From: JAKALD01 sp963817785
GTDB lineage: Bacteria > Pseudomonadota > Gammaproteobacteria > Burkholderiales > SG8-39
Assembly: GCA_963817785.1 (NCBI GenBank)
Contig: CAWFPL010000003.1
Coordinates: 372,001-436,000 of the forward strand
Reading direction: 5' to 3'
Length of the DNA stretch: 64,000 nucleotides
The notes under the pieces are model-generated. The model made no database searches. It was given only the letters and a program-made list of their open reading frames with translations, and was not told the DNA's origin. The translations under genes and the position numbers were made by a program. How positions within the stretch are numbered: position 1 is the stretch's first letter; each line of letters begins with the position of its first letter. Below are positions 1-10,052 of the stretch, piece by piece.

Positions 1-341
1 TGTTCCTGGTCGCCAGGCCGCTCGCCGCCTGGGGCAACGGCGCGGCGACTGACGTGCTCCAGCAAATGCACCAGGGCAGCAGCGGCGCCGGGCACGGCGT
101 GGGCGCCATCCTGGTAGGCGTGCTGCGCTCGCTCGCTCGGGTGGCGAACCTGTTGCCGGTCGGAGCGGTGCTGCTCGGCGCGTGGGCGCTCGCTTGGGTG
201 ATTCTGGGCTGGATCGGTTTCACCACGCTGACGCTGATCGTCGGCCCGGTGGAGCGCGCCTACGCGGTGCGCGGGCGCAACACGAAATTGCTCGATTTCT
301 CAGAGGCGATCAGCGCTTGCATCTCCCAGTTGCGCCGCTAA
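1..341 (+). CDS. C-terminal part of a membrane protein, truncated by the window edge
   Basis: An open frame (codons in phase with position 3) enters from the left edge and stops at 339-341. About 113 residues are visible. A hydrophobic stretch with small residues (roughly residues 35-85) could make two membrane helices; it is followed by a basic, hydrophilic tail ending in QLRR. The stop lies 4 bp before ubiD, so the two genes are probably co-transcribed. I do not recognise the family from this tail; a membrane role is the only inference. No start codon is visible because the N-terminus lies outside the window. Confidence 0.6.
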   Translation, partial: FLVARPLAAWGNGAATDVLQQMHQGSSGAGHGVGAILVGVLRSLARVANLLPVGAVLLGAWALAWVILGWIGFTTLTLIVGPVERAYAVRGRNTKLLDFSEAISACISQLRR

Positions 342-345
342 GGCG

Positions 346-1821
346 ATGCGCTACGGCGATCTGAGGGAATTTCTCGCGCAGCTCGAAGCGCTGGGCGAGC
401 TGAAGCGCGTATCCGTGCCGGTGTCGCCCCGGCTCGAAATGACCGAGATCTGCGACCGCGTGCTGCGCGCGGGCGGGCCGGCGATCGTGTTCGAGAAGCC
501 GACGGGACATTCGATCCCGGTTCTCGGCAACCTGTTCGGCACGGTACGCCGGGTCGCGCTCGCGATGGGCGCCGAGGATCCGGCTGCGCTGCGCCAGATC
601 GGCAAGCTGCTGGCCGCCCTGCGCGAGCCCGAGCCGCCGCGCGGCGTGCGCGATCTGTGGGACAAGCTGCCCGAGCTGCGCCAGCTCGCCGCCAAGGTCT
701 TCGACATGGCGCCCAAGACGCTGTCGAGCGCCCCCTGCCAGGAGATCGTCTGGGAGGGCAAGGACGTGGACCTGTCGCGCCTGCCGGTGCAGACCTGCTG
801 GCCGGAGGATGCCGGACCGCTCATCACCTGGGGGCTGACGGTGACGCGCGGGCCGCACAAGCCGCGCCAGAACCTCGGCATCTACCGCCAGCAGGTGATC
901 GGCCCGAACCGGGTGATCATGCGCTGGCTCGCGCATCGCGGCGGCGCGCTCGACTTCCGCGACCACGCGCTGGCGCATCCAGGCACGCCGTTCCCCGTGG
1001 CGGTGGCGCTGGGTGCAGACCCGGCGACGATCCTCGCCGCGGTCACTCCGGTGCCGGACACGCTCGGCGAGTACCAGTTCGCGGGGCTGCTGCGCGGCGC
1101 GCGCACCGAGCTGGTCCGATGCCTGGGCAGCGCGCTGCAGGTGCCCGCGAGCGCCGAGATCGTGCTCGAGGGCGCGATACATCCGGACGACACGGCGCTC
1201 GAAGGGCCGTTCGGCGACCACACCGGCTACTACAACGAGGTCGAGCGCTTCCCGGTGCTCACGCTCGAGCGTATCACCCTGCGCCGCGAGCCGATCTTCC
1301 ACTCCACCTACACCGGCAAGCCGCCGGACGAACCGGCGATGCTCGGCGTGGCGCTGAACGAAGTGTTCGTGCCGCTGCTCGCCAAGCAGTTTCCGGAGAT
1401 CGTGGACTTCTATCTGCCCCCGGAGGGCTGCTCGTACCGGCTCGCCGTTGTGAGCATGCGCAAGCAGTACCCGGGTCACGCGAAGCGGGTCATGTTCGGG
1501 GTCTGGAGCTACCTGCGCCAGTTCATGTACACGAAGCTCATCGTGGTGGTCGACGACGACGTCGACGTGCGCGACTGGAAGGAAGTGGTGTGGGCGCTCG
1601 TCACGCGCGTCGATCCGGCGCGCGACACGCTGATCGCCGAGAATACGCCGATCGACTACCTCGATTTCGCGAGCCCGGTCTCGGGGCTCGGCTCGAAGAT
1701 GGGCATCGACGCGACCAACAAGTGGCCGGGGGAAACGGCGCGCACCTGGGGCCGGCCGATCGCCATGGACGCGGCGGTCAAGCGGCGCGTCGACCAGCTC
1801 TGGAGCGAGCTGGGTCTATAA
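346..1821 (+). CDS. ubiD: UbiD family decarboxylase (3-octaprenyl-4-hydroxybenzoate carboxy-lyase)
   Basis: The 491-residue product has the length of proteobacterial UbiD (about 490-500). It reads as UbiD throughout, for example the N-terminal RYGDLREFLAQLEALGELKR and the PFGDHTGYYNEVE block, which carries acidic and aromatic residues of the active-site region. UbiD decarboxylates 3-polyprenyl-4-hydroxybenzoate in ubiquinone synthesis and uses prenylated FMN made by UbiX; no ubiX is visible in this window. The ATG lies 4 bp after the preceding stop, which suggests coupling to the upstream membrane gene. Paralogous UbiD-fold aromatic decarboxylases exist, but near full-length similarity and a housekeeping setting favour the ubiquinone enzyme. 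Confidence 0.9.
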   Translation: MRYGDLREFLAQLEALGELKRVSVPVSPRLEMTEICDRVLRAGGPAIVFEKPTGHSIPVLGNLFGTVRRVALAMGAEDPAALRQIGKLLAALREPEPPRGVRDLWDKLPELRQLAAKVFDMAPKTLSSAPCQEIVWEGKDVDLSRLPVQTCWPEDAGPLITWGLTVTRGPHKPRQNLGIYRQQVIGPNRVIMRWLAHRGGALDFRDHALAHPGTPFPVAVALGADPATILAAVTPVPDTLGEYQFAGLLRGARTELVRCLGSALQVPASAEIVLEGAIHPDDTALEGPFGDHTGYYNEVERFPVLTLERITLRREPIFHSTYTGKPPDEPAMLGVALNEVFVPLLAKQFPEIVDFYLPPEGCSYRLAVVSMRKQYPGHAKRVMFGVWSYLRQFMYTKLIVVVDDDVDVRDWKEVVWALVTRVDPARDTLIAENTPIDYLDFASPVSGLGSKMGIDATNKWPGETARTWGRPIAMDAAVKRRVDQLWSELGL

Positions 1822-1865
1822 AAAAAGAATCGCGCGAGCCTGGGGCTTGTGGCCCCGGCTCGCGC
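1818..1865 (-). terminator. Rho-independent terminator for the minus-strand DUF883 gene
   Basis: A long hairpin (GCGCGAGCC at 1832-1840 pairs with 1857-1865; GGGGC at 1842-1846 pairs with 1852-1856; loop TTGTG; one bulged T) is followed on the minus strand by a run of seven T residues. It lies directly after the ubiD stop, so it separates the two convergent genes and terminates minus-strand transcription efficiently. It may weakly stop ubiD transcripts too. Confidence 0.8.
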
Positions 1866-1918
1866 CCAAGGCGCCGCCGCGTGTTGGGAGGAGGAAAGAG
1901 GCGCGGCGGCGAGAACTG

Positions 1919-2230
1919 TCAGGCGCGCCGGCCGATGACCAGGCCGACCAGCACTCCGACCGCAGCGGCGATGCCGGCGATCTTCCAGGGATTCTCGTGG
2001 ACGTAGCGGTCGGTCGCCGCGGTGGCCGCGCTCGCCTTCTCTCGCACGGCATGGTCGGCTTCGCTCAGACGCTGGCGCGCCGCGCGCACGCTCTCCTCGA
2101 GGCGGGGGCGCAGACTCTTGACGCGCTCGCTGGCGTCACTCGCAGTGGCCTTGAGCAACTCTTCGGCGTCCGAGATCACGGCCTTCACATCGCCGACCAG
2201 CTTTTCACGGGTCACTGTTACGGTATCCAT
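1919..2230 (-). CDS. DUF883 (ElaB/YqjD-type) C-tail-anchored membrane protein
   Basis: This 103-residue protein has a long amphipathic, charged helical region (residues 1-75, rich in A, E, K, R). A short YVHENPWK motif and one hydrophobic helix follow (about 83-99, IAGIAAAVGVLVGLVIG), with the end GRRA. That layout and motif are the hallmark of the ElaB/YqjD/DUF883 family: inner-membrane C-tail-anchored proteins, some of which bind ribosomes in stationary phase. The start ATG has GGAG about 8 nt upstream. It lies 97 bp downstream of dacB on the same strand but appears to have its own promoter with an FNR-like box. The exact role in this organism is unknown. Confidence 0.85.
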   Translation of the reverse strand: MDTVTVTREKLVGDVKAVISDAEELLKATASDASERVKSLRPRLEESVRAARQRLSEADHAVREKASAATAATDRYVHENPWKIAGIAAAVGVLVGLVIGRRA

Positions 2231-2265
2231 CGGGTCGCTCCTCGCGCTCGAATTTACTGATAGTT

Positions 2266-2307
2266 AGTCTAGGGACATTCGCGCGGTCCCGGTTTGACCA
2301 GGATCAA
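2266..2307 (-). promoter_or_regulatory. FNR/ANR-like box and candidate promoter upstream of the DUF883 gene
   Basis: On the minus strand, 2307-2294 reads TTGATCCTGGTCAA. It matches the FNR/ANR consensus TTGAT-N4-ATCAA at 9 of 10 defined positions. A TAGACT hexamer at 2271-2266 could be the -10 element. If transcription starts near 2259, the box centre (2300.5) lies at about -41.5, the position of a class II activator. The box is visible in the sequence; the promoter geometry is inferred. Confidence 0.45.
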
Positions 2308-2327
2308 ACGGCATGCGCGCACCACTT

Positions 2328-3779
2328 TCAGTACGGCGCGGCGACGCGGACCCAGTCGAGCAGCGCCTCGATCGCGGGCTCGGCGCCCGCGGCGTTGGGA
2401 GCGTTTACCAGCATGACCACGACGTGGCGCTCGCCGGTGCGGTCGAGCACGTAGCCTGCGATCGCCCGCACGCCGTCGAGCGTCCCGGTCTTGACGTGCG
2501 CATACCCGGCGGCCGGATCGCCGTGCATGCGCCGTTTCATGGTTCCGTCGACCGCCACCACCGGCAGCGAGGAAACGAGCTCCGCCATCACCGGGCTGCG
2601 GTACGCCGTCAGCAGCACCGCGGCCAGGGTCTGCGCGCTGATGCGCTCCGCACGCGACAGGCCCGAGCCGTTTTTCATCACCAGGTCGGGGAGCTCGAGG
2701 CCCGCCCGCTCCAGCGCGGCGCGCACGGCGGCGAAGGCCGCCTCGGGCGTTGCCGGCGGGCCGGCGGCGGATTCGGCGCCGAGCGTGAGGAAGATCTGGC
2801 GCGCCATCACGTTGTTGGAGAACTTGTTCATGTCGCGCACGACGTCGGCGAGCGGCGGGGACTCGTGCGTGTAGATGAGGCGCGCCGCGGGCGGGACCGT
2901 CGCTTCGCGCAGCGCGCCTTCCCAGCTGCCGCCGAGCTCCTGCCACAGCTCGCGGAACACCCCCTCCAGGTAGCGGGCGTGCGTGAACAGCGCGACGTAC
3001 GAGGTCTTGTCGCCGCACTCCGCCGCGTACTCGCCGGTGAACAGCGCGCGCACTGGGCCGCCGTCTTCGCCGCCGGTGCCGAACTGCGCGCCGAGCTTTT
3101 GCTTCCAGTCGCCGCAGGCGCCTTTCGTGAGCCGCAGCGTACTCACCACGTGCAGGTCCTCCGGGTGAGGCTCGGCGACGACGCGCACGGCGCCGCGCTC
3201 CGGCTCGGGCAGGAACTCGAAGCGCACCGACTTGAAGTTGAGCAGCAGCGCATCGGGCCCCACGTTATAGGGGCGAAGCGGCTCGTCGTCGAAGCCCGCC
3301 GGGTCGTGTCCCTGCTTGCCGAAATAGCTGCGGTCGAGCACCAGGTCGCCGCGCACGTCGCGCACGCCGCGCGCACGCAGGCTGCGCAGCATCATCCAGA
3401 AACGCTCGAGCGTGAGATCCGGATCTCCGTAGCCCTTGAGCACCAGGTCGCCGTGCAGTACGCCGTTCCTCAGCTCGCCGTCCGTGTAGGCCTTAGTCTT
3501 CCATCGGTAGGCCGGTCCGAGACGCTCGAGCGCGGCGAAGCTGGTCACGAGCTTCATCACCGAAGCCGGATCCATCGGCACGCCGGCGTTCAAGCTGAGC
3601 GCAGGACGGCGCGCACGCACGCCCTGGACCACGACCGCGACGCTCGACTGCGGAATGCCGGCTTCCTGCAGCGCCCGGGCGACCGTGGCCGGCAGAGGCC
3701 GCGCGTGGGCAGCAGGCGAAAGCGTTGCCGCCACGCCCCAAAGCAGGCCCAGCAGAAGTGGGAAGGTACCTCGGCGCAC
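2328..3779 (-). CDS. dacB: D-alanyl-D-alanine carboxypeptidase/endopeptidase (PBP4, class C)
   Basis: This is a periplasmic penicillin-binding protein that trims or cleaves D-Ala peptide cross-links during peptidoglycan remodelling. The 483-residue product starts with a Sec signal peptide (about residues 1-26, likely cut after AHA). The three active-site motifs are visible: SVMK at residues 73-76 (SxxK serine), SNN in KFSNNVMARQ (SxN), and KTG in HVKTGTLDG near the C-terminus. The length fits PBP4 (about 470-490). The gene stands alone, divergent from groES. The 250 bp between them hold the groES control region. Confidence 0.93.
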   Translation of the reverse strand: MRRGTFPLLLGLLWGVAATLSPAAHARPLPATVARALQEAGIPQSSVAVVVQGVRARRPALSLNAGVPMDPASVMKLVTSFAALERLGPAYRWKTKAYTDGELRNGVLHGDLVLKGYGDPDLTLERFWMMLRSLRARGVRDVRGDLVLDRSYFGKQGHDPAGFDDEPLRPYNVGPDALLLNFKSVRFEFLPEPERGAVRVVAEPHPEDLHVVSTLRLTKGACGDWKQKLGAQFGTGGEDGGPVRALFTGEYAAECGDKTSYVALFTHARYLEGVFRELWQELGGSWEGALREATVPPAARLIYTHESPPLADVVRDMNKFSNNVMARQIFLTLGAESAAGPPATPEAAFAAVRAALERAGLELPDLVMKNGSGLSRAERISAQTLAAVLLTAYRSPVMAELVSSLPVVAVDGTMKRRMHGDPAAGYAHVKTGTLDGVRAIAGYVLDRTGERHVVVMLVNAPNAAGAEPAIEALLDWVRVAAPY

Positions 3780-3902
3780 GGGCGAATTCTATTTTAGCGG
3801 CACAGGGTTAGCATGTGAGCGTGCGCTCACTCAGGAATCGTCGGGGGCGCCCGCACCGCGCACTGCTGCAATCGTCCCGGTACGCGGACGCGCCGAAACT
3901 AC

Positions 3903-3931
3903 TTGAAAAGATAACCCCCTGCCGCTATCCT
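3903..3931 (+). promoter_or_regulatory. groESL promoter
   Basis: TTGAAA (3903-3908) and TATCCT (3926-3931) are separated by exactly 17 bp, a good housekeeping promoter. The same -35 reads CTTGAAA from 3902, a perfect sigma-32 -35 element, so heat-shock sigma factor may share the site; the sigma-32 -10 match is weak. The -10 touches the CIRCE operator, so bound HrcA would block it. Confidence 0.7.
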
Positions 3932-3957
3932 TGGCACTCGAAGGCGGTGAGTGCTAA
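3931..3957. promoter_or_regulatory. CIRCE operator (HrcA binding site) of groESL
   Basis: TTGGCACTC (3931-3939), nine spacer bases, then GAGTGCTAA (3949-3957). This matches the consensus TTAGCACTC-N9-GAGTGCTAA with a single change (A to G at position 3). It is the binding site of the heat-shock repressor HrcA and overlaps the end of the -10 element, 75 bp before groES. Confidence 0.93.
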
Positions 3958-4031
3958 CAACTTCCCGCCCCAGCCCAGTTTCCGAAGTCAATCGGTTGTT
4001 CTTAAATAAGATTTTATGAGTGGAGACTCGT

Positions 4032-4325
4032 ATGAAAATCCGTCCGTTGCATGACCGCGTGATCGTCAAACGCATCGACGAAGAACGCAAAACCGCCTCC
4101 GGCATCGTGATTCCCGACACCGCCGCCGAAAAGCCCGACCAGGGCGAAATCGTCGCGGTCGGCAAGGGCAAGAAGACCGAAGAGGGCAAGCTCATCCCGC
4201 TCGACGTCAAGGTCGGCGACAAGATTCTGTTCGGCAAGTATTCCGGCCAGACCGTCAAGGTGAAAGGCGAGGAGCTGCTCGTGATGCGCGAGGAAGACAT
4301 CATGGGCGTGCTCGAGTCCGCCTGA
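4032..4325 (+). CDS. groS: Co-chaperonin GroES
   Basis: The 97-residue product matches GroES length. It begins MKIRPLHDRVIVKRI and contains the mobile loop region (ERKTASGIVIPDTAAEKPDQ) and the closing DIMGVLESA. GroES forms the heptameric lid of the GroEL chamber. I chose the ATG at 4032 because GGAG lies 6 nt upstream and this gives the family N-terminus. An in-frame GTG at 4020 would add four non-conserved residues. groEL follows after 31 bp in the same operon. Confidence 0.97.
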   Translation: MKIRPLHDRVIVKRIDEERKTASGIVIPDTAAEKPDQGEIVAVGKGKKTEEGKLIPLDVKVGDKILFGKYSGQTVKVKGEELLVMREEDIMGVLESA

Positions 4326-4356
4326 GCCCGCGAACGAATTAATCTAGGAGAAGGCA

Positions 4357-6018
<1,662 letters not shown>

Positions 6019-6046
6019 TCCCGGCTCACGCCGAGCCAGCAGGACC

Positions 6047-6078
6047 GGAAAGGGGCGCTCGAGCGCCCCTTTCCTTTT
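6047..6078 (+). terminator. Rho-independent terminator of groESL
   Basis: A perfect 14-bp inverted repeat (GGAAAGGGGCGCTC at 6047-6060 against 6061-6074) is followed by TTTT at 6075-6078. The central bases must open to form the loop. It lies 29 bp after the groL stop. Confidence 0.9.
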
Positions 6079-6543
6079 GCCCGAGGGCCGTGCGATGCGG
6101 GTCGCGTTACCAACTGTTACAACCTTTACGCATTGCGGGGCCTGTCTTTACGGGCCGTTGACGAGACGCGCTGCCTCGATCGGTAGGATGAATCCCGCCA
6201 GCGAGCGTCCGGGCGGCTGACAGCCGTTCAGCATCCATCGACAGGCATGCACGGATTCGGCTCGATGCCCGTTCCGCGCGGCACGAGTTATAGTTTGGCG
6301 ACGGATGAAGCAGCGCTGCACGAAGCGAAGTCGTTGCGCCCGGTTCGATGCAGACGCCGGCAGATTCACGCAAGCGGGCCGGCAACGCGATTGCGCGCGG
6401 TCGGCCCGTTCCCCGCGCCCGGTGATTCGTCGAGCTGGACGTGGGATCAGACTTGCCCTGTTTCGACCCACTCGCGCCGGCCGGCCCAGGCTGGCCCGAG
6501 CTGTTGGCGCCGCGCATTCGATGAATCCAATGGAGATCCATTC
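6079..6543 (+). other. Gene-free interval upstream of the exbB-like gene
   Basis: I see no convincing gene in these 465 bp. An in-frame open stretch runs back from the exbB-like gene to 6247, but its residues are low-complexity Arg/Pro/Ser and look unlike protein. A TATAGT hexamer at 6290-6295 could be a -10 element, but no good -35 stands at the right distance. The leader of the exbB operon is probably in this interval. Confidence 0.4.
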
Positions 6544-7188
6544 ATGCTAGATATCGCTCAATCCTGGCAGGTGCTGCGTTTCGGCGGGCCGGTGATCTAC
6601 CCGCTGCTGGCGCTGGCCGTACTCACGGCGGCCATCATGATCGACAAGGCCTACGTGTACTGGCGCTACGCGCAACCATCGCCGCTGCTGGTGCGCCTGG
6701 TGAACAACGCCGAAACCGGCTGGGCCGAGCTGGAGCGGCAGGTCGCGATCGCCGATCCGCAGCATCATATCGCGCGCTTCCTGCGGGTGATCCTGCGCAA
6801 TCGCGACGAGCCGGCGTGGTGGGTGTCGTCGCGCGCCGGCGACGAGGCCCTCGAGATCGAGGGCTCGCTCGCCCGCGGGCTGTGGGTGCTCGAGACCATC
6901 GTGACCGCGGCGCCGCTGCTCGGCCTGCTCGGGACAATCTACGGCATGATTCACGCCTTCAACCTGTTCGGCAGCCACGGCCTGGTCGATCCCAAGGGGG
7001 TGACCTCCGGCGTGGCCCAGGCGCTGATCGCCACCGCGCTCGGGCTGCTGATCGCGCTGGTGGCGCTGTTCGGCTTCAACTATTTCTCGCGCCTGCAGGC
7101 GCGCACGCTGGACCGGATGGAACGCATCGGCACCCGGCTGCTCGACCGGGTGCGGCTGGAGCGCCGCAAGGCGGCGGCACGGACATGA
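6544..7188 (+). CDS. exbB: MotA/TolQ/ExbB proton channel family protein
   Basis: This 214-residue inner-membrane protein has three predicted helices (about residues 15-37, 116-140 and 158-180), the arrangement of ExbB/TolQ. The family signature is visible as LLGLLGTIYGMIHAF and GVAQALIATALGLLIAL. With ExbD it forms a proton-driven motor that energises TonB. I chose the ATG at 6544 because GGAG lies 8 nt upstream and the protein then begins at the first hydrophobic helix; the open frame continues upstream to 6247 without conserved sequence. The next gene overlaps by 4 bp (ATGA). TolQ is excluded mainly by the TonB-like third gene. Confidence 0.88.
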   Translation: MLDIAQSWQVLRFGGPVIYPLLALAVLTAAIMIDKAYVYWRYAQPSPLLVRLVNNAETGWAELERQVAIADPQHHIARFLRVILRNRDEPAWWVSSRAGDEALEIEGSLARGLWVLETIVTAAPLLGLLGTIYGMIHAFNLFGSHGLVDPKGVTSGVAQALIATALGLLIALVALFGFNYFSRLQARTLDRMERIGTRLLDRVRLERRKAAART

Positions 7189-7586
7189 AGCTCCCCAGGG
7201 GACGCACCTCCCGCCGCGGGCGCATCGAGATCATCCCGATGATCGACGTCATGTTCTTCCTGCTGGCGACCTTCCTGCTGGCGTCGCTGTCGATGCAGAA
7301 TCTGCATTCGCTGCCGGTCGACCTGCCGCAGGGCAAGGCCTCGACCTCGCAGCCCAGGGCCCCGGTCACGCTCACGGTCACGCGCGACGACCGGATCTAC
7401 CTGAACCAGAAGCCGGTCACCCTCGAGACGCTGGCAGGGATCCTGAAGCCGATGCTCGGCGATCAGGATCGCTCGATCATCGTGGCGGCCGACGAGTCCT
7501 CGCACGACGGGACCGTGGTGCGCGCGATGCTCGAGGCCCGCCAGGCCGGCGCCGTGCACTTTCTGCTCGCGATACGCCCCAAGTGA
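7185..7586 (+). CDS. exbD: ExbD/TolR biopolymer transport protein
   Basis: The 133-residue protein has a short basic cytoplasmic N-terminus and one membrane helix starting at IIPMIDVMFFLLATFLL. The Asp in PMIDVMFFLL is the conserved protonatable residue of ExbD/TolR. The periplasmic domain (about residues 45-133) carries the usual VTLTVTRDDRIYLN and IIVAADESS pattern. ATGA overlap with exbB and GTGA overlap with the tonB-like gene indicate a translationally coupled three-gene operon. Confidence 0.9.
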   Translation: MKLPRGRTSRRGRIEIIPMIDVMFFLLATFLLASLSMQNLHSLPVDLPQGKASTSQPRAPVTLTVTRDDRIYLNQKPVTLETLAGILKPMLGDQDRSIIVAADESSHDGTVVRAMLEARQAGAVHFLLAIRPK

Positions 7587-8392
7587 GCGCGGCAGGGACC
7601 TGGGGCTACGAGCTGCCCCCGGACGACCCGGCGCGCCGCGCCGTCTGGGTGCTGCCGCTGGCGGTGGCCCTGGTGCTGCTGGCGATGCTCGGATTGGGAC
7701 GGGTGCTGCGCGTCGCTGCGCAGCGCGTACAGCCGCCCCCGCCCCCGGTACAGGCCGAAATCTACGAGCTGCCGGCGGTGAAGGGCCCGGTCCCGGCCCC
7801 GGAGGTCCGGCAGCAGGCTCCCGCACCGGCGGCGGCGCCCGCCGCACATGCAGCGCGCACGCAGCCCGAGGCGCGCAGGCGCGCGCGGGTGAGGTTGCCC
7901 GCGGCAGCCGTCCCGGCGACGAAGGTGCACGGCCGCGCCGTGCCCAAGGAGGCGACCCGCGCCGCGCCTGGGCCCGCGGCGGCGCCGCGGGGCATCGACT
8001 GGAGCCACCTCGGCCAGCAGGTCGATTCCGCCGTCGCCTCGACTGTGCGCGAGTCCGAGTTCCAGCGGGTGCGCGACCCGAAGTCGCTGGTGGCCCGTTA
8101 CTACCTGGCTTCGGTGCTGCGCAAGCTCGAGCGGGTGGGCGAGATGTCCTACCTCGGCTCGATGGTCGGAGAGGTCACGGTGCTGATCGTCATCGGGCCC
8201 GACGGCGCGCTCGACGGCCTGCAGGTGTGGAGCTCGTCCGGCAATCCGCGATTGGACGACTACGCGCAGCGCATCGTGCGCATGTCGGCGCCGTTCGCGC
8301 CGTTCTCCGGCTCCCTTGAGCGCCAGACCATGCAGCTCAAGCTCACGGTGAACATGATGTTCGAGGGCTACCGGGAGCTCGAGGCGCGGTGA
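7583..8392 (+). CDS. tonB: TonB family energy transducer
   Basis: The 269-residue protein has the TonB layout: a short cytoplasmic segment, one membrane anchor (about residues 22-45), a Pro/Ala-rich periplasm-spanning linker (about 50-135), and a C-terminal TonB domain (about 165-269) with VTVLIVIGPDGALDGLQV and SSGNPRLDDYAQRIV. It would transmit the ExbBD proton motive force to outer-membrane receptors. The start is GTG at 7583, overlapping the exbD stop. No TonB-dependent receptor is encoded nearby, so the substrate is unknown. Confidence 0.85.
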   Translation: MSAAGTWGYELPPDDPARRAVWVLPLAVALVLLAMLGLGRVLRVAAQRVQPPPPPVQAEIYELPAVKGPVPAPEVRQQAPAPAAAPAAHAARTQPEARRRARVRLPAAAVPATKVHGRAVPKEATRAAPGPAAAPRGIDWSHLGQQVDSAVASTVRESEFQRVRDPKSLVARYYLASVLRKLERVGEMSYLGSMVGEVTVLIVIGPDGALDGLQVWSSSGNPRLDDYAQRIVRMSAPFAPFSGSLERQTMQLKLTVNMMFEGYRELEAR

Positions 8393-8494
8393 GCCGTCGG
8401 CAGCGCGAAGAAAGCGCGCGCTCCGGGGCCCCGCTCTTCCGCCGGAGCCGCGGCTCGGTCCCTTCGGGCCCGGCGCCGGTATGGTGACTGGTTT

Positions 8495-8503
8495 TGGTAC
8501 AAT
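8495..8503 (+). promoter_or_regulatory. Probable tRNA-Phe promoter (extended -10)
   Basis: TG-G-TACAAT (8495-8503) is an extended -10 element about 80 bp before the tRNA. The -35 region lacks a good match, as is usual for extended -10 promoters. Confidence 0.45.
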
Positions 8504-8585
8504 CGCGCCTCTTCGGATTGCGCATTCGGTGCGGTGTCCCCGGCACGTGCGCAATCGGGGGCGCGCAAGCGCCTGATTCCAGGAC

Positions 8586-8665
<80 letters not shown>

Positions 8666-8765
8666 CCCTTCCAGAGAAGTCCGAAGAAGTCCAAAGCGTG
8701 TTGAAAGATCAGGATTTTCATAGGGAAATCGCGCCAGGGTGTTCCGGCTTGGTTTGTTGACATCT

Positions 8766-8824
8766 GGGGGTAACCGGGGGTAACTTTGGGGGTAACTCGC
8801 TCCACCCGACAAGGTGTTACCCCC
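8766..8824 (+). repeat. Integrase arm-type repeats next to attL
   Basis: GGGGGTAAC occurs three times in direct orientation (8766-8774, 8776-8784, 8788-8796) and once inverted (GTTACCCCC, 8816-8824), 101 bp inside attL and immediately before the integrase start. The last two direct copies, with flanks, form a 26-bp block (8775-8800) repeated exactly at 28801-28826. This is the expected position of arm-binding sites and of int autoregulation. Confidence 0.75.
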
Positions 8825-8828
8825 AGCA

Positions 8829-10052
8829 ATGGCGCTCACCGCCACCTCCATCAAGAACGCGCGCGCCGTCGACAAGCCACTGAAGCTGTTCGACGGCGGT
8901 GGGCTGTACCTGCTGGTCAATCCCAACGGCTCGCGCTGGTGGCGGTTCAAGTACCGGTACCTCGGCAAGGAAAAGCTGTTGTCGTTCGGGACCTACCCGG
9001 ATATTTCGCTCAAGGACGCGCGCGATCGGCGCGACGAAGCCCGCAAGCAGCTCGCGGCCGACATCGATCCGGGTGAACATCGCAAGGCGATGAAGACGAC
9101 GCTCGCCGTCCGCGGCGAGAACAGCTTCGAAATCGTCGCACGGGAGTGGTTTGCGAAATATTCGCCGAACTGGGCGTCGGGCCACTCCGACAAGATCATC
9201 CGGCGGCTGGAGCGCGACATCTTTCCGTGGCTCGGCGGCCGGCCCATCGCCGAAATCACCGCGCCTGATCTGCTCGCCACATTGCGCCGTATCGAAAGCC
9301 GCGGCGCCATCGAAACCGCGCACCGCGCGCAGCAGAACTGCAGCCAAGTGTTTCGCTACGCCGTCGCCACGGGCCGAGCGGAACGCGATTCGACCGCCGA
9401 CCTGCGCGGCGCGCTCACGCCCGTGAAAGAGCGCCACCATGCCTCGATCACCGATCCCAAGCGGGTCGGCGAGCTGATGCGTGCGATCGACGGCTACCGC
9501 GGGTCGTTCATCACCAAATGCGCGCTGCGCTTGGCGCCGCTCGTGTTCGTGCGGCCGGGCGAGCTTCGCAAAGCCGAGTGGGTGGAGTTCGATCTGGACG
9601 GCGCCGAATGGCGTATTCCCGCCGCGCGCATGAAGGCGCGCGAGCAGCATATCGTGCCGCTTTCCAAACAGGCGGTCGCGATACTTCAGGAGCTGCACGG
9701 GCTCACCGGAGAGAAGCAGCACGTCTTTCCCGGAGTGCGGACCAACGGCCGCGCGATGAGCGAGAACACCGTCAACGCAGCGCTGCGTCGCCTGGGGTAC
9801 GCGAAGGACGAGATGACCGGCCACGGCTTTCGCAGCATGGCGTCCACGCTGCTGAACGAGCAGGGCTGGCACCGCGACGCGATTGAGCGGCAGCTCGCGC
9901 ACGCCGAACGCAACAACGTGCGCGCCGCCTACAACTTTGCCGAGCACCTGCCAGAGCGCCGCAAGATGATGCAGGCATGGGCGGATTATCTGGACAAGCT
10001 CGCGCTCGGCGCCAAGGTCTTGCCCGGCCGGTTCAGGAAAGTCGCTGGCTGA
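8829..10052 (+). CDS. int: P4-type tyrosine recombinase (integrase)
   Basis: The 407-residue protein has the P4 integrase layout: an N-terminal arm-binding DUF4102 domain (residues 1-85, LFDGGGLYLLVNPNG), a core-binding domain (about 100-190) and a catalytic domain (about 210-385). Catalytic residues are visible: R242 (FVRPGELR), H332 and R335 (HGFRSMAST), H358 (AHAERNN) and nucleophile Y368 (RAAYNFAEH). It inserts and excises the element at tRNA-Phe. I start at the ATG at 8829, which gives the usual ALTATSIKNAR start; an earlier in-frame codon at 8814 lies inside the repeat GTTACCCCC. The gene looks intact and probably active. Confidence 0.95.
   Translation: MALTATSIKNARAVDKPLKLFDGGGLYLLVNPNGSRWWRFKYRYLGKEKLLSFGTYPDISLKDARDRRDEARKQLAADIDPGEHRKAMKTTLAVRGENSFEIVAREWFAKYSPNWASGHSDKIIRRLERDIFPWLGGRPIAEITAPDLLATLRRIESRGAIETAHRAQQNCSQVFRYAVATGRAERDSTADLRGALTPVKERHHASITDPKRVGELMRAIDGYRGSFITKCALRLAPLVFVRPGELRKAEWVEFDLDGAEWRIPAARMKAREQHIVPLSKQAVAILQELHGLTGEKQHVFPGVRTNGRAMSENTVNAALRRLGYAKDEMTGHGFRSMASTLLNEQGWHRDAIERQLAHAERNNVRAAYNFAEHLPERRKMMQAWADYLDKLALGAKVLPGRFRKVAG

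Noticed and set aside
6247..6543. N-terminal extension of the exbB-like gene
   Set aside because: The frame is open, but its residues lack any family similarity or signal, and GGAG is correctly placed before the ATG at 6544.
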